Notes under the pieces: generated by a model
The model's input: only the letters and a program-made list of their open reading frames with translations
Databases searched by the model: none
What the model was told of the DNA's origin: nothing
Shown here: positions 9,960-18,932 of the stretch, piece by piece
Layout of the letters: the number at the start of each line of letters is the position of its first letter
Position numbering within the stretch: position 1 is the first letter of the stretch
Source: Sulfitobacter geojensis
Lineage (GTDB): Bacteria > Pseudomonadota > Alphaproteobacteria > Rhodobacterales > Rhodobacteraceae
Length of the DNA: 64,000 nt
Reading direction: 5' to 3'
Assembly (NCBI RefSeq): GCF_000622325.1
Contig: NZ_JASE01000005.1
Span: 3,720,001 to 3,784,000 of the forward strand
Made by a program: the position numbers and the translations under genes

Positions 9960-11288
9960 ATGACATTGTCGAAAAAACTACTCCTCACAGCGGCGGCGAT
10001 TGCTGTACCGCAAGTGGGTCTGGCGCAGGACGCAGAAGCTGCTGCCGTCACCGCCGAAATGGTCTGGATCATGAACACCCTGCTGTTCCTGATTGGTGGC
10101 TTTCTGGTGTTCTTCATGGCATGCGGCTTTGCCATGCTCGAAGGGGGTCTGGTGCGTTCCAAAAACGTCACCATGCAGATGACCAAAAACGTTGCACTGT
10201 TTTCACTGGCCACTATCGCCTATTGGGCGTTCGGCTATAACCTGATGTACCCTCTGGGCACATGGTCAATCGAAGGTGTGCTTTCCGGCGTCTTCGGCGT
10301 TGGCATTCTCGAAGCGGTTGGTATTGATCTGGCCGGTGCGGATGACAGCAGCTATGCTTCCACCGCGTCCGACTTCTTCTTCCAGCTGATGTTCTGTGCG
10401 GCGACCGCGTCTATCGTGTCCGGTGCGTTGGCTGAACGTATCAAACTGTGGCCCTTCCTGATCTTCGTCGTCATCCTGACAGGTATCATCTATCCTTTGC
10501 AGGCTTCCTGGAAATGGGGCGGTGGCTTCCTTGACGAAATGGGTTTCCTCGACTTCGCGGGCTCGACTGTTGTGCACTCCGTCGGTGGCTGGGCTGCTCT
10601 CGCAGGCGCGCTGATCCTCGGCCCACGTATCGGTAAATACAAAGACGGCCGTGTGAACCCGATGCCGGGCTCCAACCTCGCACTGGCGACACTGGGTATG
10701 TTCATCCTGTGGCTCGGCTGGTTCGGCTTTAACGGTGGCTCGCAACTGGCGATGGGTTCTGTAGGTGACATCGCCGACGTTGGCCGCATCTTTGCCAACA
10801 CCAATGCAGCCGCTGCCGGTGGTGCCGTCGTGGCCCTGATCCTGACGCAGGTTCTGTATAAGAAGCCTGACCTTACAATGATCCTGAACGGCGCATTGGC
10901 CGGTCTGGTGTCGATCACGGCAGAGCCGCTGACACCAACCCTTGGCATGGCCACGCTCATCGGTGGTATCGGTGGTGTGATTGTTGTCTTCGCCGTACCG
11001 ATGCTCGACAAACTCAAGATCGACGATGTTGTCGGCGCGATCCCTGTGCACCTTTGCGCCGGTATCTGGGGCACCATCGCGGTTGTTTTGACAAACGGTG
11101 ACGCAAGCCTCGGCACGCAGCTTTACTCCATCATCGTTGTGGGTGTCTTTGCCTTCGTTACATCCGGTGTGGTCTGGTTCATCCTGAAAGCAACCATGGG
11201 CATCCGCGTCAGCGAAGAAGCCGAAATCAACGGGTTGGACATGGCAGAGCTGGGTATGGACGCTTACCCCGAGTTCTCCAAGAGCTAA
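9960..11288 (+). CDS. amtB: Ammonium transporter AmtB
   Basis: This 442-aa inner-membrane channel begins with a probable cleaved signal peptide (KKLLLTAAAIAVPQVGLAQ), then 11 predicted membrane segments. The ATG at 9960 is chosen because it follows a GAAGGG ribosome-binding site and begins that signal. The pore twin-histidine pattern is visible: a first His in STVVHSVGGWAALAGA and a second in AIPVHLCAGIWGT. It conducts NH3/NH4+ into the cell and is co-transcribed with glnK, the classic arrangement for nitrogen-limited scavenging. A strong terminator follows. Confidence 0.96.
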   Translation: MTLSKKLLLTAAAIAVPQVGLAQDAEAAAVTAEMVWIMNTLLFLIGGFLVFFMACGFAMLEGGLVRSKNVTMQMTKNVALFSLATIAYWAFGYNLMYPLGTWSIEGVLSGVFGVGILEAVGIDLAGADDSSYASTASDFFFQLMFCAATASIVSGALAERIKLWPFLIFVVILTGIIYPLQASWKWGGGFLDEMGFLDFAGSTVVHSVGGWAALAGALILGPRIGKYKDGRVNPMPGSNLALATLGMFILWLGWFGFNGGSQLAMGSVGDIADVGRIFANTNAAAAGGAVVALILTQVLYKKPDLTMILNGALAGLVSITAEPLTPTLGMATLIGGIGGVIVVFAVPMLDKLKIDDVVGAIPVHLCAGIWGTIAVVLTNGDASLGTQLYSIIVVGVFAFVTSGVVWFILKATMGIRVSEEAEINGLDMAELGMDAYPEFSKS

Positions 11289-11310
11289 GGTTTCCACCTT
11301 TAAAAACGCG

Positions 11311-11340
11311 AAAAGCCCGGGTCATCGCCCGGGCTTTTTT
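11311..11340 (+). terminator. Rho-independent terminator of glnK-amtB
   Basis: A perfect 8-bp GC-rich stem (AGCCCGGG at 11314-11321, CCCGGGCT at 11328-11335) with a 6-nt loop is followed by a run of T. An A-tract precedes the stem, so it may also act on leftward transcription. Confidence 0.85.
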
Positions 11341-11395
11341 ATTGGTGGGTTGAAGTGCCGACGCCAAAGCGACGGCCCCCCCCCATGCGTCAGGC

Positions 11396-12580
11396 TTAGA
11401 TGCCGACGTCGATGATCGCCGCCGCCAAAACCGGCACGCTGTCGGCATTCAAGCCCGCGATGTTCATCCGGCTGTCACCCACCATATAGATACCGTGTTT
11501 GACGCGCAGCTCTTCGACCTTTTCAGGTGACGTGCCCAGCCGCGAGAACATACCGCGGTGTTGCGCCAGAAAACCGAACCGGTCCGAACCGGACAGACGT
11601 TGCAATTCACCAGCAAGCTGTGTGCGCAGACCCAGCATCGCGCCGCGCACTTCTTCCAACTCGGCCATCCAATCGGCGCGCAAAGCGTCGTCGTTCAGAA
11701 TTGTCGTCACAATCCGCGCCCCGTGATCCGGCGGAAAGCTGAAGTTCTGGCGGTTCAGAAATGCCAGTGTCGCCTGATTAAGCGCATGCGCGGCAGGATC
11801 GGCAGCCACGGCCATCAACAATCCGGTGCGTTCGCGGTAAATGCCGAAGTTCTTGGAGCAACTCGCCGCGATCAGGCATTCCGGCACCGAAGCGACCAGT
11901 TTACGTGTCGCCGCCGCATCCGCGTCCAGACCGTCACCAAAGCCCTGATAGGCGATGTCGATCATTGGCGTCGCGCCGGTGTCTTGCAAGACCTTGATCA
12001 CGTCATCCCACTGGGCCGCGTTCAGGTTTGCGCCGGTGGGGTTGTGGCAACAACCGTGGAGCAAGATCACATCACCCGCATGTGCGGTTTTCAGATCGGC
12101 CATCATACCGTCGAAATCCACCCCACGGGTTTCATTGTCGAAATAGCGGTACGGAACGATTTCGATGTTAAGATATTTCAGAATGGACAGGTGGTTGGGC
12201 CACGTAGGATCAGAGACAAACACCCGCGCGTCCGGCTTGGCCATGCGCACCATTTCAAACGCCTGACGCACCGCGCCCGTCCCACCTGGGGTCGCTGCCG
12301 CCGCAACAGTTGCACGCGGCACCGCATCGCCGAGCACCAGCGAAACCATCGCATCGGCAAAGGCGGGATCGCCTGCAAGACCGGTATAAACTTTAGTGTC
12401 CTGGGACTGCCATATCTGCTGTTCGGCGGCTTTGACTGCGCGCATCACCGGTGTCAGGCCGGTGGCGTCCTTATAGACGCCCACACCAAGGTCTACCTTG
12501 GTTGTACGCGGATCTTCCTTGTACATCTGCATCAAGGCAAGAATTTTATCCGCAGGTTGCGATTGCAGAGTTTCAAACAT
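11396..12580 (-). CDS. Aromatic-amino-acid/aspartate aminotransferase (class I, TyrB/AspC-like)
   Basis: The 394-aa product is a fold-type I PLP enzyme that moves amino groups between aspartate or aromatic amino acids and 2-oxoglutarate. Family blocks are KVDLGVGVYKD, the LLHGCCHNPTGANL turn, DIAYQGFGDGL and the PLP-lysine block AASCSKNFGIYRERTG. These match the Ia subgroup that includes E. coli AspC and TyrB; which substrate dominates cannot be told. The ATG at 12580 overlaps the stop of the upstream sulfurtransferase gene by one base (TAATG), so it is preferred over the longer open frame. The coupling to SseA suggests use of cysteine-derived 3-mercaptopyruvate. Confidence 0.92.
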   Translation of the reverse strand: MFETLQSQPADKILALMQMYKEDPRTTKVDLGVGVYKDATGLTPVMRAVKAAEQQIWQSQDTKVYTGLAGDPAFADAMVSLVLGDAVPRATVAAAATPGGTGAVRQAFEMVRMAKPDARVFVSDPTWPNHLSILKYLNIEIVPYRYFDNETRGVDFDGMMADLKTAHAGDVILLHGCCHNPTGANLNAAQWDDVIKVLQDTGATPMIDIAYQGFGDGLDADAAATRKLVASVPECLIAASCSKNFGIYRERTGLLMAVAADPAAHALNQATLAFLNRQNFSFPPDHGARIVTTILNDDALRADWMAELEEVRGAMLGLRTQLAGELQRLSGSDRFGFLAQHRGMFSRLGTSPEKVEELRVKHGIYMVGDSRMNIAGLNADSVPVLAAAIIDVGI

Positions 12581-13434
12581 TAAGCTTCTCCAGTTGCCAC
12601 GGGAACAGTGGGGAACATGCCCCATTCCGCCCATGATCCATCATAAAGTGACCAATCGGTATGGCCCATTCGTTCCAGTGCCAGCGCAAGGATCGCCGCC
12701 GTCACGCCCGACCCGCAGCTGGTGATCACCGGCTTGGCCAGATCAACACCTGCGGCCTCGAACACTGCTCGGGTTTCATCGGGGGTTTTCATGGTTTTAT
12801 CCGCGTTCAACAGGGCCTCGTAATGCACGTTGCGGGATTTCGGTATATGGCCGGCACGCAGCCCCTCGCGGGGTTCTGGCGCATCGCCGCGAAAACGGGC
12901 CGGCGCGCGGGCATCGACAATCTGCGGATCGCCCAGTTTGGACGCATGGGCCACCTGCGTGACATCCCGCACCAGATTGTTTTGCACCCGCACGGTCATG
13001 TGACGGTCACGCGGGATCGGCGGCATGTCTTCGGTTGCGTTGCCCTCGGCCACCCACTTTGGCAGGCCACCGTCCAGCACTGCAACATTGTCCTGTCCCA
13101 TCAGCTTGAACAGCCACCAGACGCGGGCGGCCGACATCAAACCTGCACCGTCATACACCACGATCTGATGCCCGTCGCCGACACCCATCGCCCGCATACG
13201 GGACATGAATTTTTCGACCGGCGGGGCCATATGAGGAAGGTCGGAGCGCGCGTCCGAAATATCTTCAATATCGAAAAACCGCGCGCCGGGGATATGGGCC
13301 GCATCATACTCGGCCTTCGGGTCACGCCCCGCGTCCGGCAGATACCACGAGGCATCCAGCACGCGCATATCGGGGTCTTTCAAATGTTTGGCCAGCCATC
13401 CGGTCGACACAAGGGTTTTGGGGTCATCAGTCAT
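12580..13434 (-). CDS. sseA: 3-mercaptopyruvate sulfurtransferase
   Basis: A 284-aa protein with two rhodanese domains. The second domain carries the catalytic loop CGSGVTA, the motif that separates mercaptopyruvate sulfurtransferases (CG[S/T]GVT) from thiosulfate sulfurtransferases (CRxGx[R/T]). It moves sulfur from 3-mercaptopyruvate to thiophilic acceptors. N-terminal blocks include VLDASWYLPDAGRDP and HIPGARFFDIEDISD. Its stop overlaps the aminotransferase start by one base. Because class I aminotransferases can make 3-mercaptopyruvate from cysteine, the pair could act as one cysteine-degradation module; this is inference from position. Confidence 0.93.
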   Translation of the reverse strand: MTDDPKTLVSTGWLAKHLKDPDMRVLDASWYLPDAGRDPKAEYDAAHIPGARFFDIEDISDARSDLPHMAPPVEKFMSRMRAMGVGDGHQIVVYDGAGLMSAARVWWLFKLMGQDNVAVLDGGLPKWVAEGNATEDMPPIPRDRHMTVRVQNNLVRDVTQVAHASKLGDPQIVDARAPARFRGDAPEPREGLRAGHIPKSRNVHYEALLNADKTMKTPDETRAVFEAAGVDLAKPVITSCGSGVTAAILALALERMGHTDWSLYDGSWAEWGMFPTVPVATGEA

Positions 13435-13512
13435 GCGCAGGCCTTTCGTCAGGATGTTAATCCTGACTACCGCTGCGGGCTGTGACTGGCAAGTAGATGG
13501 AGCCGCAAAGGC

Positions 13513-14001
13513 CTAGTGGTTGTCTTTCATCAGGCGCGATTTCTGACGCGCCCAATCCCGCTTGGCCGAAGTTTCACGCTTGTCGTGGTTCTGCTTACCC
13601 TTGGCGATGCCCAGCTTGATCTTGGCCATGCCGCGATGGTTGAAATACATCACCAGCGGCACCAGTGTCATGCCCTTGCGCTGCGTTGCGCTCCACAGAT
13701 CGGCCAACTGTTTGCGGCTGACCAACAATTTACGACGGCGTCGTTCCTCGTGACCAAAGGTTTTGGCCTGTTTGTAGGGCGCGATGTAGGAATTCACCAA
13801 CCACAACTCGCCATCCTCGACCGCGGCATAGCTTTCGGCGATATTCGATCCGCCCATGCGCAAGGATTTCACCTCGGAACCCTCAAGGATTATGCCGCAT
13901 TCAATATCATCCTCGATCGCGTAATCGTACCGCGCGCGGCGGTTTTCAGCGATAACCTTGTAGTTCGGGTCTGATTTCGATGATGATTTAACTTGGGCCA
14001 T
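13513..14001 (-). CDS. smpB: SsrA-binding protein SmpB
   Basis: This 162-aa protein is the partner of tmRNA in rescue of stalled ribosomes. Blocks typical of SmpB are [50 protein letters not shown] and the basic tail [19 protein letters not shown]. The ATG at 14001 gives the family's usual MAQ-type start and length; the longer open frame adds 12 unrelated residues. The ssrA gene itself was not found in the window. Confidence 0.96.
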   Translation of the reverse strand: MAQVKSSSKSDPNYKVIAENRRARYDYAIEDDIECGIILEGSEVKSLRMGGSNIAESYAAVEDGELWLVNSYIAPYKQAKTFGHEERRRRKLLVSRKQLADLWSATQRKGMTLVPLVMYFNHRGMAKIKLGIAKGKQNHDKRETSAKRDWARQKSRLMKDNH

Positions 14002-14114
14002 GATACGGGATGTAGGACGCCGCAGCCCCGCGTGCAAGTCACAGCGGCGCGGCAGTCAACAACTCGGCTGAAAACTTGCCATAAATCAGCATCGCAGCAG
14101 ACGATCAGCCTGTG

Positions 14115-14933
14115 CTAGTCGCCGAGCTTGGCGTGCACTTCGTCCAGATCAATTTCACCGACAGGCATCTTGTTGGCCGGATTGTCGAAATCATATTTGA
14201 ACAGATCAAAATCACGCTTGTAGATTTCGCGCACCAGATGCATCGACAGATCGTCAAAATAATCCTCGACCGGATGGGCGCGTTTCGGCCCGTGTCCTTC
14301 ACTTTCGTTAAAGCGGGGGATGTCCTCGATGTTCACAGGGTTCGGTGTCTTGATCGAATTCAACACGTCCTGCATGCCTTCGTTGAACTTTTCGGTCCAG
14401 ACGATTTTGTCATACTTCCCGCCGTTCACGATGAAGGTGCTGACATGGCCCGACATCGCGGACCAGTGGATGTCCGGGTCCATCGGGCGGCGCCAGCGGA
14501 TGGTGTCGCGGGCAAATAACAGGAACCGGCGAAAGCTTTGGATCTGGTCGAAGTCCTGCTTGCCGTCATCGCCGCCCACTTCGATACCGTATTTCTGGAT
14601 CAGCAAAGGCACCAGATTGCCGCGATATCTTTTGCCATTGCGCTGGATGCCACAGATTTTGTCGAAGAACGACGACAGGATGCGCGTGTAAGGGTTGCGC
14701 ACGCAGGTAAAGGAATAGGAGGCGTGGTTCGTCACATTTGCGGTGATCGGCACCTGCGACGCCTCAAGCGCCCATTTATGCATGCCAGATTGCGCGTCAT
14801 GGATGTCACCGTCAAAGAAATTTCCGTGATCCGAATAGAACATGATCTGACCGATGGTTGAACAGGCGCACTTTGGTACCACGCGGTATACCACGCTTTC
14901 ACTCTCAGTCATCCAGGTGCCGGGAAATCCCAT
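14115..14933 (-). CDS. Sulfotransferase family 2-like protein
   Basis: The 272-aa product matches PAPS-dependent carbohydrate sulfotransferases. The 5'-phosphosulfate loop is PKCACSTIG (about residues 20-28) and the 3'-phosphate site is TCVRNPYTRILSSF (about 77-90). These enzymes put sulfate on sugars. The ATG at 14933 is chosen because AGAGGA lies 8 nt upstream; the longer frame would begin with TTG and no site. It is divergent from a GT14-type glycosyltransferase gene across an AT-rich gap, which suggests that the two build and sulfate one surface or extracellular glycan. No membrane anchor is obvious, so it is probably cytoplasmic. Confidence 0.87.
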   Translation of the reverse strand: MGFPGTWMTESESVVYRVVPKCACSTIGQIMFYSDHGNFFDGDIHDAQSGMHKWALEASQVPITANVTNHASYSFTCVRNPYTRILSSFFDKICGIQRNGKRYRGNLVPLLIQKYGIEVGGDDGKQDFDQIQSFRRFLLFARDTIRWRRPMDPDIHWSAMSGHVSTFIVNGGKYDKIVWTEKFNEGMQDVLNSIKTPNPVNIEDIPRFNESEGHGPKRAHPVEDYFDDLSMHLVREIYKRDFDLFKYDFDNPANKMPVGEIDLDEVHAKLGD

Positions 14934-15073
14934 ACTGCGCGTCCTCTGCTCATGCGACTGTTTTTGCAACAGTTCGGTCTTGGCTTAAAAAAGCAAATTA
15001 ATGGTGTTTATTCAATCTGTCTTCACCATTATCAACGAAACAATCAAAGTCAAAAGGGCTCATCGTCTTCGGC
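14934..15073. promoter_or_regulatory. Divergent promoter region for the sulfotransferase and glycosyltransferase genes
   Basis: A 140-bp gap that is clearly more AT-rich than the flanks around 14985-15055. It must hold the start signals for both divergent genes. No operator was recognised. Confidence 0.35.
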
Positions 15074-16651
15074 ATGGCAAAAATCGCCTATATATTACTA
15101 TGTCACAAAGACCCCGAGGCCGTTATCCGGCAAGCGGAGCGTTTGACTGCGGTCGGGGACTACATGTCGATCCATTTTGACGCGTCGGCCAAAGCCGCAC
15201 ATTTCAAGCAGATCAAGGAAGCGCTGGCCAATAACCCGAACGTCACCTTTGCCAAAAAGCGCATCAAATGCGGTTGGGGGGAATGGTCGCTGGTGCAGGC
15301 GACGCTAAACGCCGTTCAATCTGCCGTGGACGCTTTCCCGCGGGCTTCGCATTTCTACATGCTGTCGGGTGATTGCATGGCCATCAAATCTGCTGAGTAC
15401 ACCCACCGCTTTCTGGACGATAACGACGCCGACTTTATCGAAAGCTTCGACTATTTCGAAAGTGACTGGATCAAGACCGGATGGAAGGAAGAGCGGCTGA
15501 TCTACCGCCACCTTGTTAACGAACGCGAACACAAGCGGCTGTTCTACTTTCTGTTCGAAGCGCAAAAACGTCTTGGCTTGCAACGCGACATTCCGGAAGA
15601 TTTGCAAATCATGATCGGTTCGCAGTGGTGGTGTCTGCGTCGCCGCACCATCGAAGCGGTGCTGAAGTTTGTCAGAAAACGTCGCGATGTCGCGCGGTTC
15701 TTCCGCACCACATGGATTCCCGATGAAACGTTTTTCCAGACCCTCGTGCGCCATCTGGTCCCCGAAAACGAAATCCGGTCGCGCACGCTGACCTTTTTGA
15801 TGTTCACCGATTACGGAATGCCGGTGACGTTTTACAACGATCACTATGAACTATTGCTGTCGCAGGATTATCTGTTCGCGCGCAAAATCAGCCCCGAAGC
15901 GCAAGACCTCAAGCGCCGTCTTGGCTTGCTTTATGTGGCGCAGGGCGTGCAATTCCAGATCAGCAACGAAGGGCGCAGCCTGTTCCAGTTCCTGTCCGGT
16001 CGCGGGCGCAACGGACGCCGCTTTGCCACCCGCTTTTGGGAAACCGAAAGCACACTGGGCCGTGAGCGCGAACTGCTGATTGTGGTTTGCAAGAAATGGC
16101 ATGTGGCCAAACGTGTGCTGGATCGCATCCGGCAGGTCACCAATGTCCCCGCCATTGAATATCTGTTCAACGAAGAGGACACCCCCCTGCCCGACCTTGG
16201 CGGCATCCAGAACACATTGGAAAAACGCCATCGCCACAGGCGGGCATTGATGCGGATGTTGTTTGACTATTTCGAAACAGACAAGCTGATCATCTGTATG
16301 GATCCGGCCAACCTTGACCTGCTGAACGACTTTGCCGCCGACCGCTCTACCACACGCATCATGGAAATCGAATGCCAGTTCAGCGATGATTATCTCACGG
16401 GTCACGCCATGCGTGTGGGGCTGGCGGGTGATCAGACCTCGAATGATACGCTCGAACGGCTGCTCCCGACCATCCGCAACGATATGGTGTTTGAAAGCGA
16501 CCGCATCCGCGATGCGCATTTCGAGAACCTGTCGCGGATGCGTGAAACATCGGATGTGGAAAAGAACGCCGATGCGCTGACCTCGTTTTTGGCGATCCCT
16601 GCCGAAAAGGCACAGGAAATCGCCTCAACCGATTATCTTTTCGCGGATTGA
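15074..16651 (+). CDS. Beta-1,6-N-acetylglucosaminyltransferase-like protein (GT14) with a Rhodobacterales C-terminal extension
   Basis: A 525-aa protein whose first 290 residues read as a Core-2/I-branching (GT14) glycosyltransferase: MAKIAYILLCHKDP at the start, HFYMLSGDCMAIKS (about 93-106), GSQWWCLRRR (about 182-191) and WIPDETFFQTL (about 214-224), where the Glu of PDE is the likely catalytic base. The rest, about 230 residues, has no motif I recognise and seems specific to this bacterial group. Bacterial GT14 members add branched or xylose/GlcNAc residues to surface glycans; the acceptor here is unknown. The partner is the divergent sulfotransferase gene. Confidence 0.82.
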   Translation: MAKIAYILLCHKDPEAVIRQAERLTAVGDYMSIHFDASAKAAHFKQIKEALANNPNVTFAKKRIKCGWGEWSLVQATLNAVQSAVDAFPRASHFYMLSGDCMAIKSAEYTHRFLDDNDADFIESFDYFESDWIKTGWKEERLIYRHLVNEREHKRLFYFLFEAQKRLGLQRDIPEDLQIMIGSQWWCLRRRTIEAVLKFVRKRRDVARFFRTTWIPDETFFQTLVRHLVPENEIRSRTLTFLMFTDYGMPVTFYNDHYELLLSQDYLFARKISPEAQDLKRRLGLLYVAQGVQFQISNEGRSLFQFLSGRGRNGRRFATRFWETESTLGRERELLIVVCKKWHVAKRVLDRIRQVTNVPAIEYLFNEEDTPLPDLGGIQNTLEKRHRHRRALMRMLFDYFETDKLIICMDPANLDLLNDFAADRSTTRIMEIECQFSDDYLTGHAMRVGLAGDQTSNDTLERLLPTIRNDMVFESDRIRDAHFENLSRMRETSDVEKNADALTSFLAIPAEKAQEIASTDYLFAD

Positions 16652-16674
16652 TCCAGCTTGAGAACGCACAACCC

Positions 16675-17307
16675 TTAGAGCTTTTTCTTCCACGTCCCCA
16701 GCCAGCGTTTTACTGCACCGCCCCGTTCTGCAAAATCATCCTCGATCGCCTCAAGCGTCGGGTCGATCCGCGCCATGCGGAACCGCCGCCAGCGCACCCA
16801 GATCGCCCATGCGATCGCGGCAAACAGCGTGATGATAAAGATGTTCAGGAATGGGATCCCCTTGGAGGCATCGGGCCCGTCCACCGGTTTAAGCGAAATC
16901 GCATTGGGGAAGATCGTCAGGAATTCGTTGCGCCAGCCGTAATGCTTGAGCGCGAAATAATTCGCCGCATCCGATGTCGATTTCGCATCTGCCGCTTCGG
17001 CTTGCAGGTTCGAGGTGTCGAACTTGAAATAGGGCGGCCAGCCCCAACCGGTGTCCTCGTTGCGGTAGACCATCACGTCCCCCTTGGCGCGTCGCGTCTG
17101 GATAAAGAACACATCGCGGTTCGCCACGGTGCCATCCGATCCGACATCCGCCTGCGCCCAGAACAGGGAATTCTCGCCCGGATCAATGCGTTTTTCGTAA
17201 GTGTCCGTCACCCGTACGATATCGACCTGCGGCAGCGTGTAGTGAAACACTGCCAGAACCAGCACCCAGATGGTGCCCCAGAAAACCCATTTGATAACCG
17301 AAAACAT
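16675..17307 (-). CDS. DUF1523-type membrane protein
   Basis: The 210-aa protein has an N-terminal membrane segment (about residues 6-25), a periplasmic middle with DTYEKRIDPG and DVFFIQTRRAKGDVMVYRNEDTGWGWP, and a second membrane segment (about 150-172) followed by a basic cytoplasmic tail. I recognise it as DUF1523, with unknown function. The ATG at 17307 is preferred over the GTG at 17313 because a GAGAGGG site stands 7 nt upstream of it. It is the last gene of the unusual minus-strand set that begins with a coiled-coil protein near 24 kb. Confidence 0.75.
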   Translation of the reverse strand: MFSVIKWVFWGTIWVLVLAVFHYTLPQVDIVRVTDTYEKRIDPGENSLFWAQADVGSDGTVANRDVFFIQTRRAKGDVMVYRNEDTGWGWPPYFKFDTSNLQAEAADAKSTSDAANYFALKHYGWRNEFLTIFPNAISLKPVDGPDASKGIPFLNIFIITLFAAIAWAIWVRWRRFRMARIDPTLEAIEDDFAERGGAVKRWLGTWKKKL

Positions 17308-17319
17308 CGTCACACCCTC

Positions 17320-17586
17320 TCAGGTAAAATTCGTCAGGTAGATGATCACCGCAATCACCACCACAGGCACAACATACACGCCCAAAATCAATTTGCGCCG
17401 GATTGACCCGTCATAGCGTTCAAGACCCCGCTGCACAAAGGTATCACGATCCACCAGCTGCTTACCCGCGTGCCACTTTTTCTTGAGCTTTGATTTGCGC
17501 ACTGCACGGCTGTAAAACGACAGCGACACGTAGATCACCGTCAATGCGATAAACAGCATCCCGAAAAGACGGATAAACCCGATCAT
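17320..17586 (-). CDS. Small membrane protein of unknown function
   Basis: An 88-aa protein with a membrane segment near the N terminus (about residues 3-22), a very basic middle (RAVRKSKLKKKWHAGK), and a second membrane segment at the C terminus (KLILGVYVVPVVVIAVIIYL). The ATG at 17586 is chosen because it makes an ATGA overlap with the stop of the 449-aa gene upstream. It is 12 nt from the DUF1523 gene, so it belongs to the same transcript. I do not recognise a family; the topology suggests a hairpin with its basic loop in the cytoplasm. Confidence 0.7.
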   Translation of the reverse strand: MIGFIRLFGMLFIALTVIYVSLSFYSRAVRKSKLKKKWHAGKQLVDRDTFVQRGLERYDGSIRRKLILGVYVVPVVVIAVIIYLTNFT

Positions 17587-18932
17587 CTGTTCCCCCTCAC
17601 AGCGCCCCACGGGCCAACCCGCGCAATCAGATCGCGTTCGGGCCTGTCCCGCACGGGGTCTTCCATCGGCGCGTCATGGCCAAACAATGTATCGCGCGCG
17701 CCCGCCTTGTCCACCTGATACTCGGCCACAAGGAAATCCACAACGTAAGCCTTTTTCGCCTCGGGCCAGCGCGCATAGGTCGCATAAAACAGCTCTTTGT
17801 GGCAAATGAACATCTGCCGCGCGTCCTTGGGTGCAAGCTCGGCCAACAACATATTCACCAAACCCGCGTCTTTGGTGTCTGACGCACGCAACGTGTAGAA
17901 ATACGCCGGATGATCCGAGGTGATGCGCGGCCACTTGCCGCCATTCTCGGCCCAGTTCACCAGCGCATTCAGCGCGTGAAACTCCTCTGGCAGTTTGTCG
18001 CGATGGGTCCGCGCCAGACGTCGCATATCCGCCCGCGTCGCCCCCGCCAGATCCCCCTGATCCGCCACCGCATCCACCAGAATAAAATCCATCTTCTGAC
18101 GCAGGATCGCCGCCGCATGATCCTTGCGCCCCTCGACAATCGTTTCGGTCAGATCGTTGTATTCAAAGAACTTCGCAATCTGGTTCCTGTCGTGCCCGTC
18201 AAAGGTGTACTTGATCGGCAAGTCGCCCAAATGGTCCTTGCCCGAAGGCGCAATCACCGCAGGATGATCCACATCCTGAAACACATAAAGCCCGCCAAAA
18301 TGCGCGGTCCAAAAGTTGCGCTGGTCAAACCCCATCTGTTTCAACCGCACCGGATTGCGCACCACATCACCGGTCTTGCCCGCCAGCGTGATCATCTCCG
18401 CAATCAACACATCATCAAACCAGCCATCCGGTTCCGTCTTGAACCGGTCCACCATCGCGCCGAGTTTCTCCGCGTCTTTCACCGTGCCTGCCGTGGTATC
18501 CGCCTCAATCTCGACCCGTCGAATGTCAAACAGCCGCGCCGGCGTGGTGACGTCATAAACCGAATTCACCATCTCCCCCGCCACCGCATCCCGCGCCGTC
18601 AGGGCAAACAGTTGCGCTTCGTTTTCGGCAATGAAGTCTTGCAGGATCGCACGCGAGGTCGAGAATTTCATATTGAGCAAAGGTGCCGTGCGCTGCTCCA
18701 TGCTCAGCAGAATAAACTGCCGGTTGACGCCTTGGTGGTTGAGGTAGGCCTGATCGTTCAGGTCATCGCCCACCTCGGGGGAGTAGCCGGAGATGTCGAT
18801 GTGGAAGTCGGTAAGTTTTGTGCGTTTGCCGGTGAGGTGTTCGAGCGCCCGGTTGTAGCGCTCGACCAACGCGGGCGAGGAGACATGGAACAAGTTGCCG
18901 AACATGAGGCCGTGTTTGATGAGGCGGTTCAT
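17583..18932 (-). CDS. Conserved protein of unknown function in the AAA+ gene set
   Basis: This 449-aa protein has no membrane segment or signal peptide. It begins MNRLIKHGLMFGNLFHVSSP and has DFHIDISGYSPEVGDDLNDQ and KDHLGDLPIKYTFDGHDRN; I recognise no catalytic motif. My recollection is that relatives are catalogued as a Rhodobacterales DUF (possibly DUF6638), but this is unverified. The start overlaps the stop of the AbiC-like gene (ATGA) and the stop overlaps the small membrane protein start. Base composition returns to the high-GC norm here, unlike the upstream gene. Its place beside an AAA+ ATPase suggests a partner or client role. Confidence 0.75.
   Translation of the reverse strand: MNRLIKHGLMFGNLFHVSSPALVERYNRALEHLTGKRTKLTDFHIDISGYSPEVGDDLNDQAYLNHQGVNRQFILLSMEQRTAPLLNMKFSTSRAILQDFIAENEAQLFALTARDAVAGEMVNSVYDVTTPARLFDIRRVEIEADTTAGTVKDAEKLGAMVDRFKTEPDGWFDDVLIAEMITLAGKTGDVVRNPVRLKQMGFDQRNFWTAHFGGLYVFQDVDHPAVIAPSGKDHLGDLPIKYTFDGHDRNQIAKFFEYNDLTETIVEGRKDHAAAILRQKMDFILVDAVADQGDLAGATRADMRRLARTHRDKLPEEFHALNALVNWAENGGKWPRITSDHPAYFYTLRASDTKDAGLVNMLLAELAPKDARQMFICHKELFYATYARWPEAKKAYVVDFLVAEYQVDKAGARDTLFGHDAPMEDPVRDRPERDLIARVGPWGAVRGNR

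Noticed and set aside
10266..11297. Minus-strand open frame of 343 codons
   Set aside because: Opposite amtB, whose identity is certain; composition is Gln/His/Asp-rich noise.
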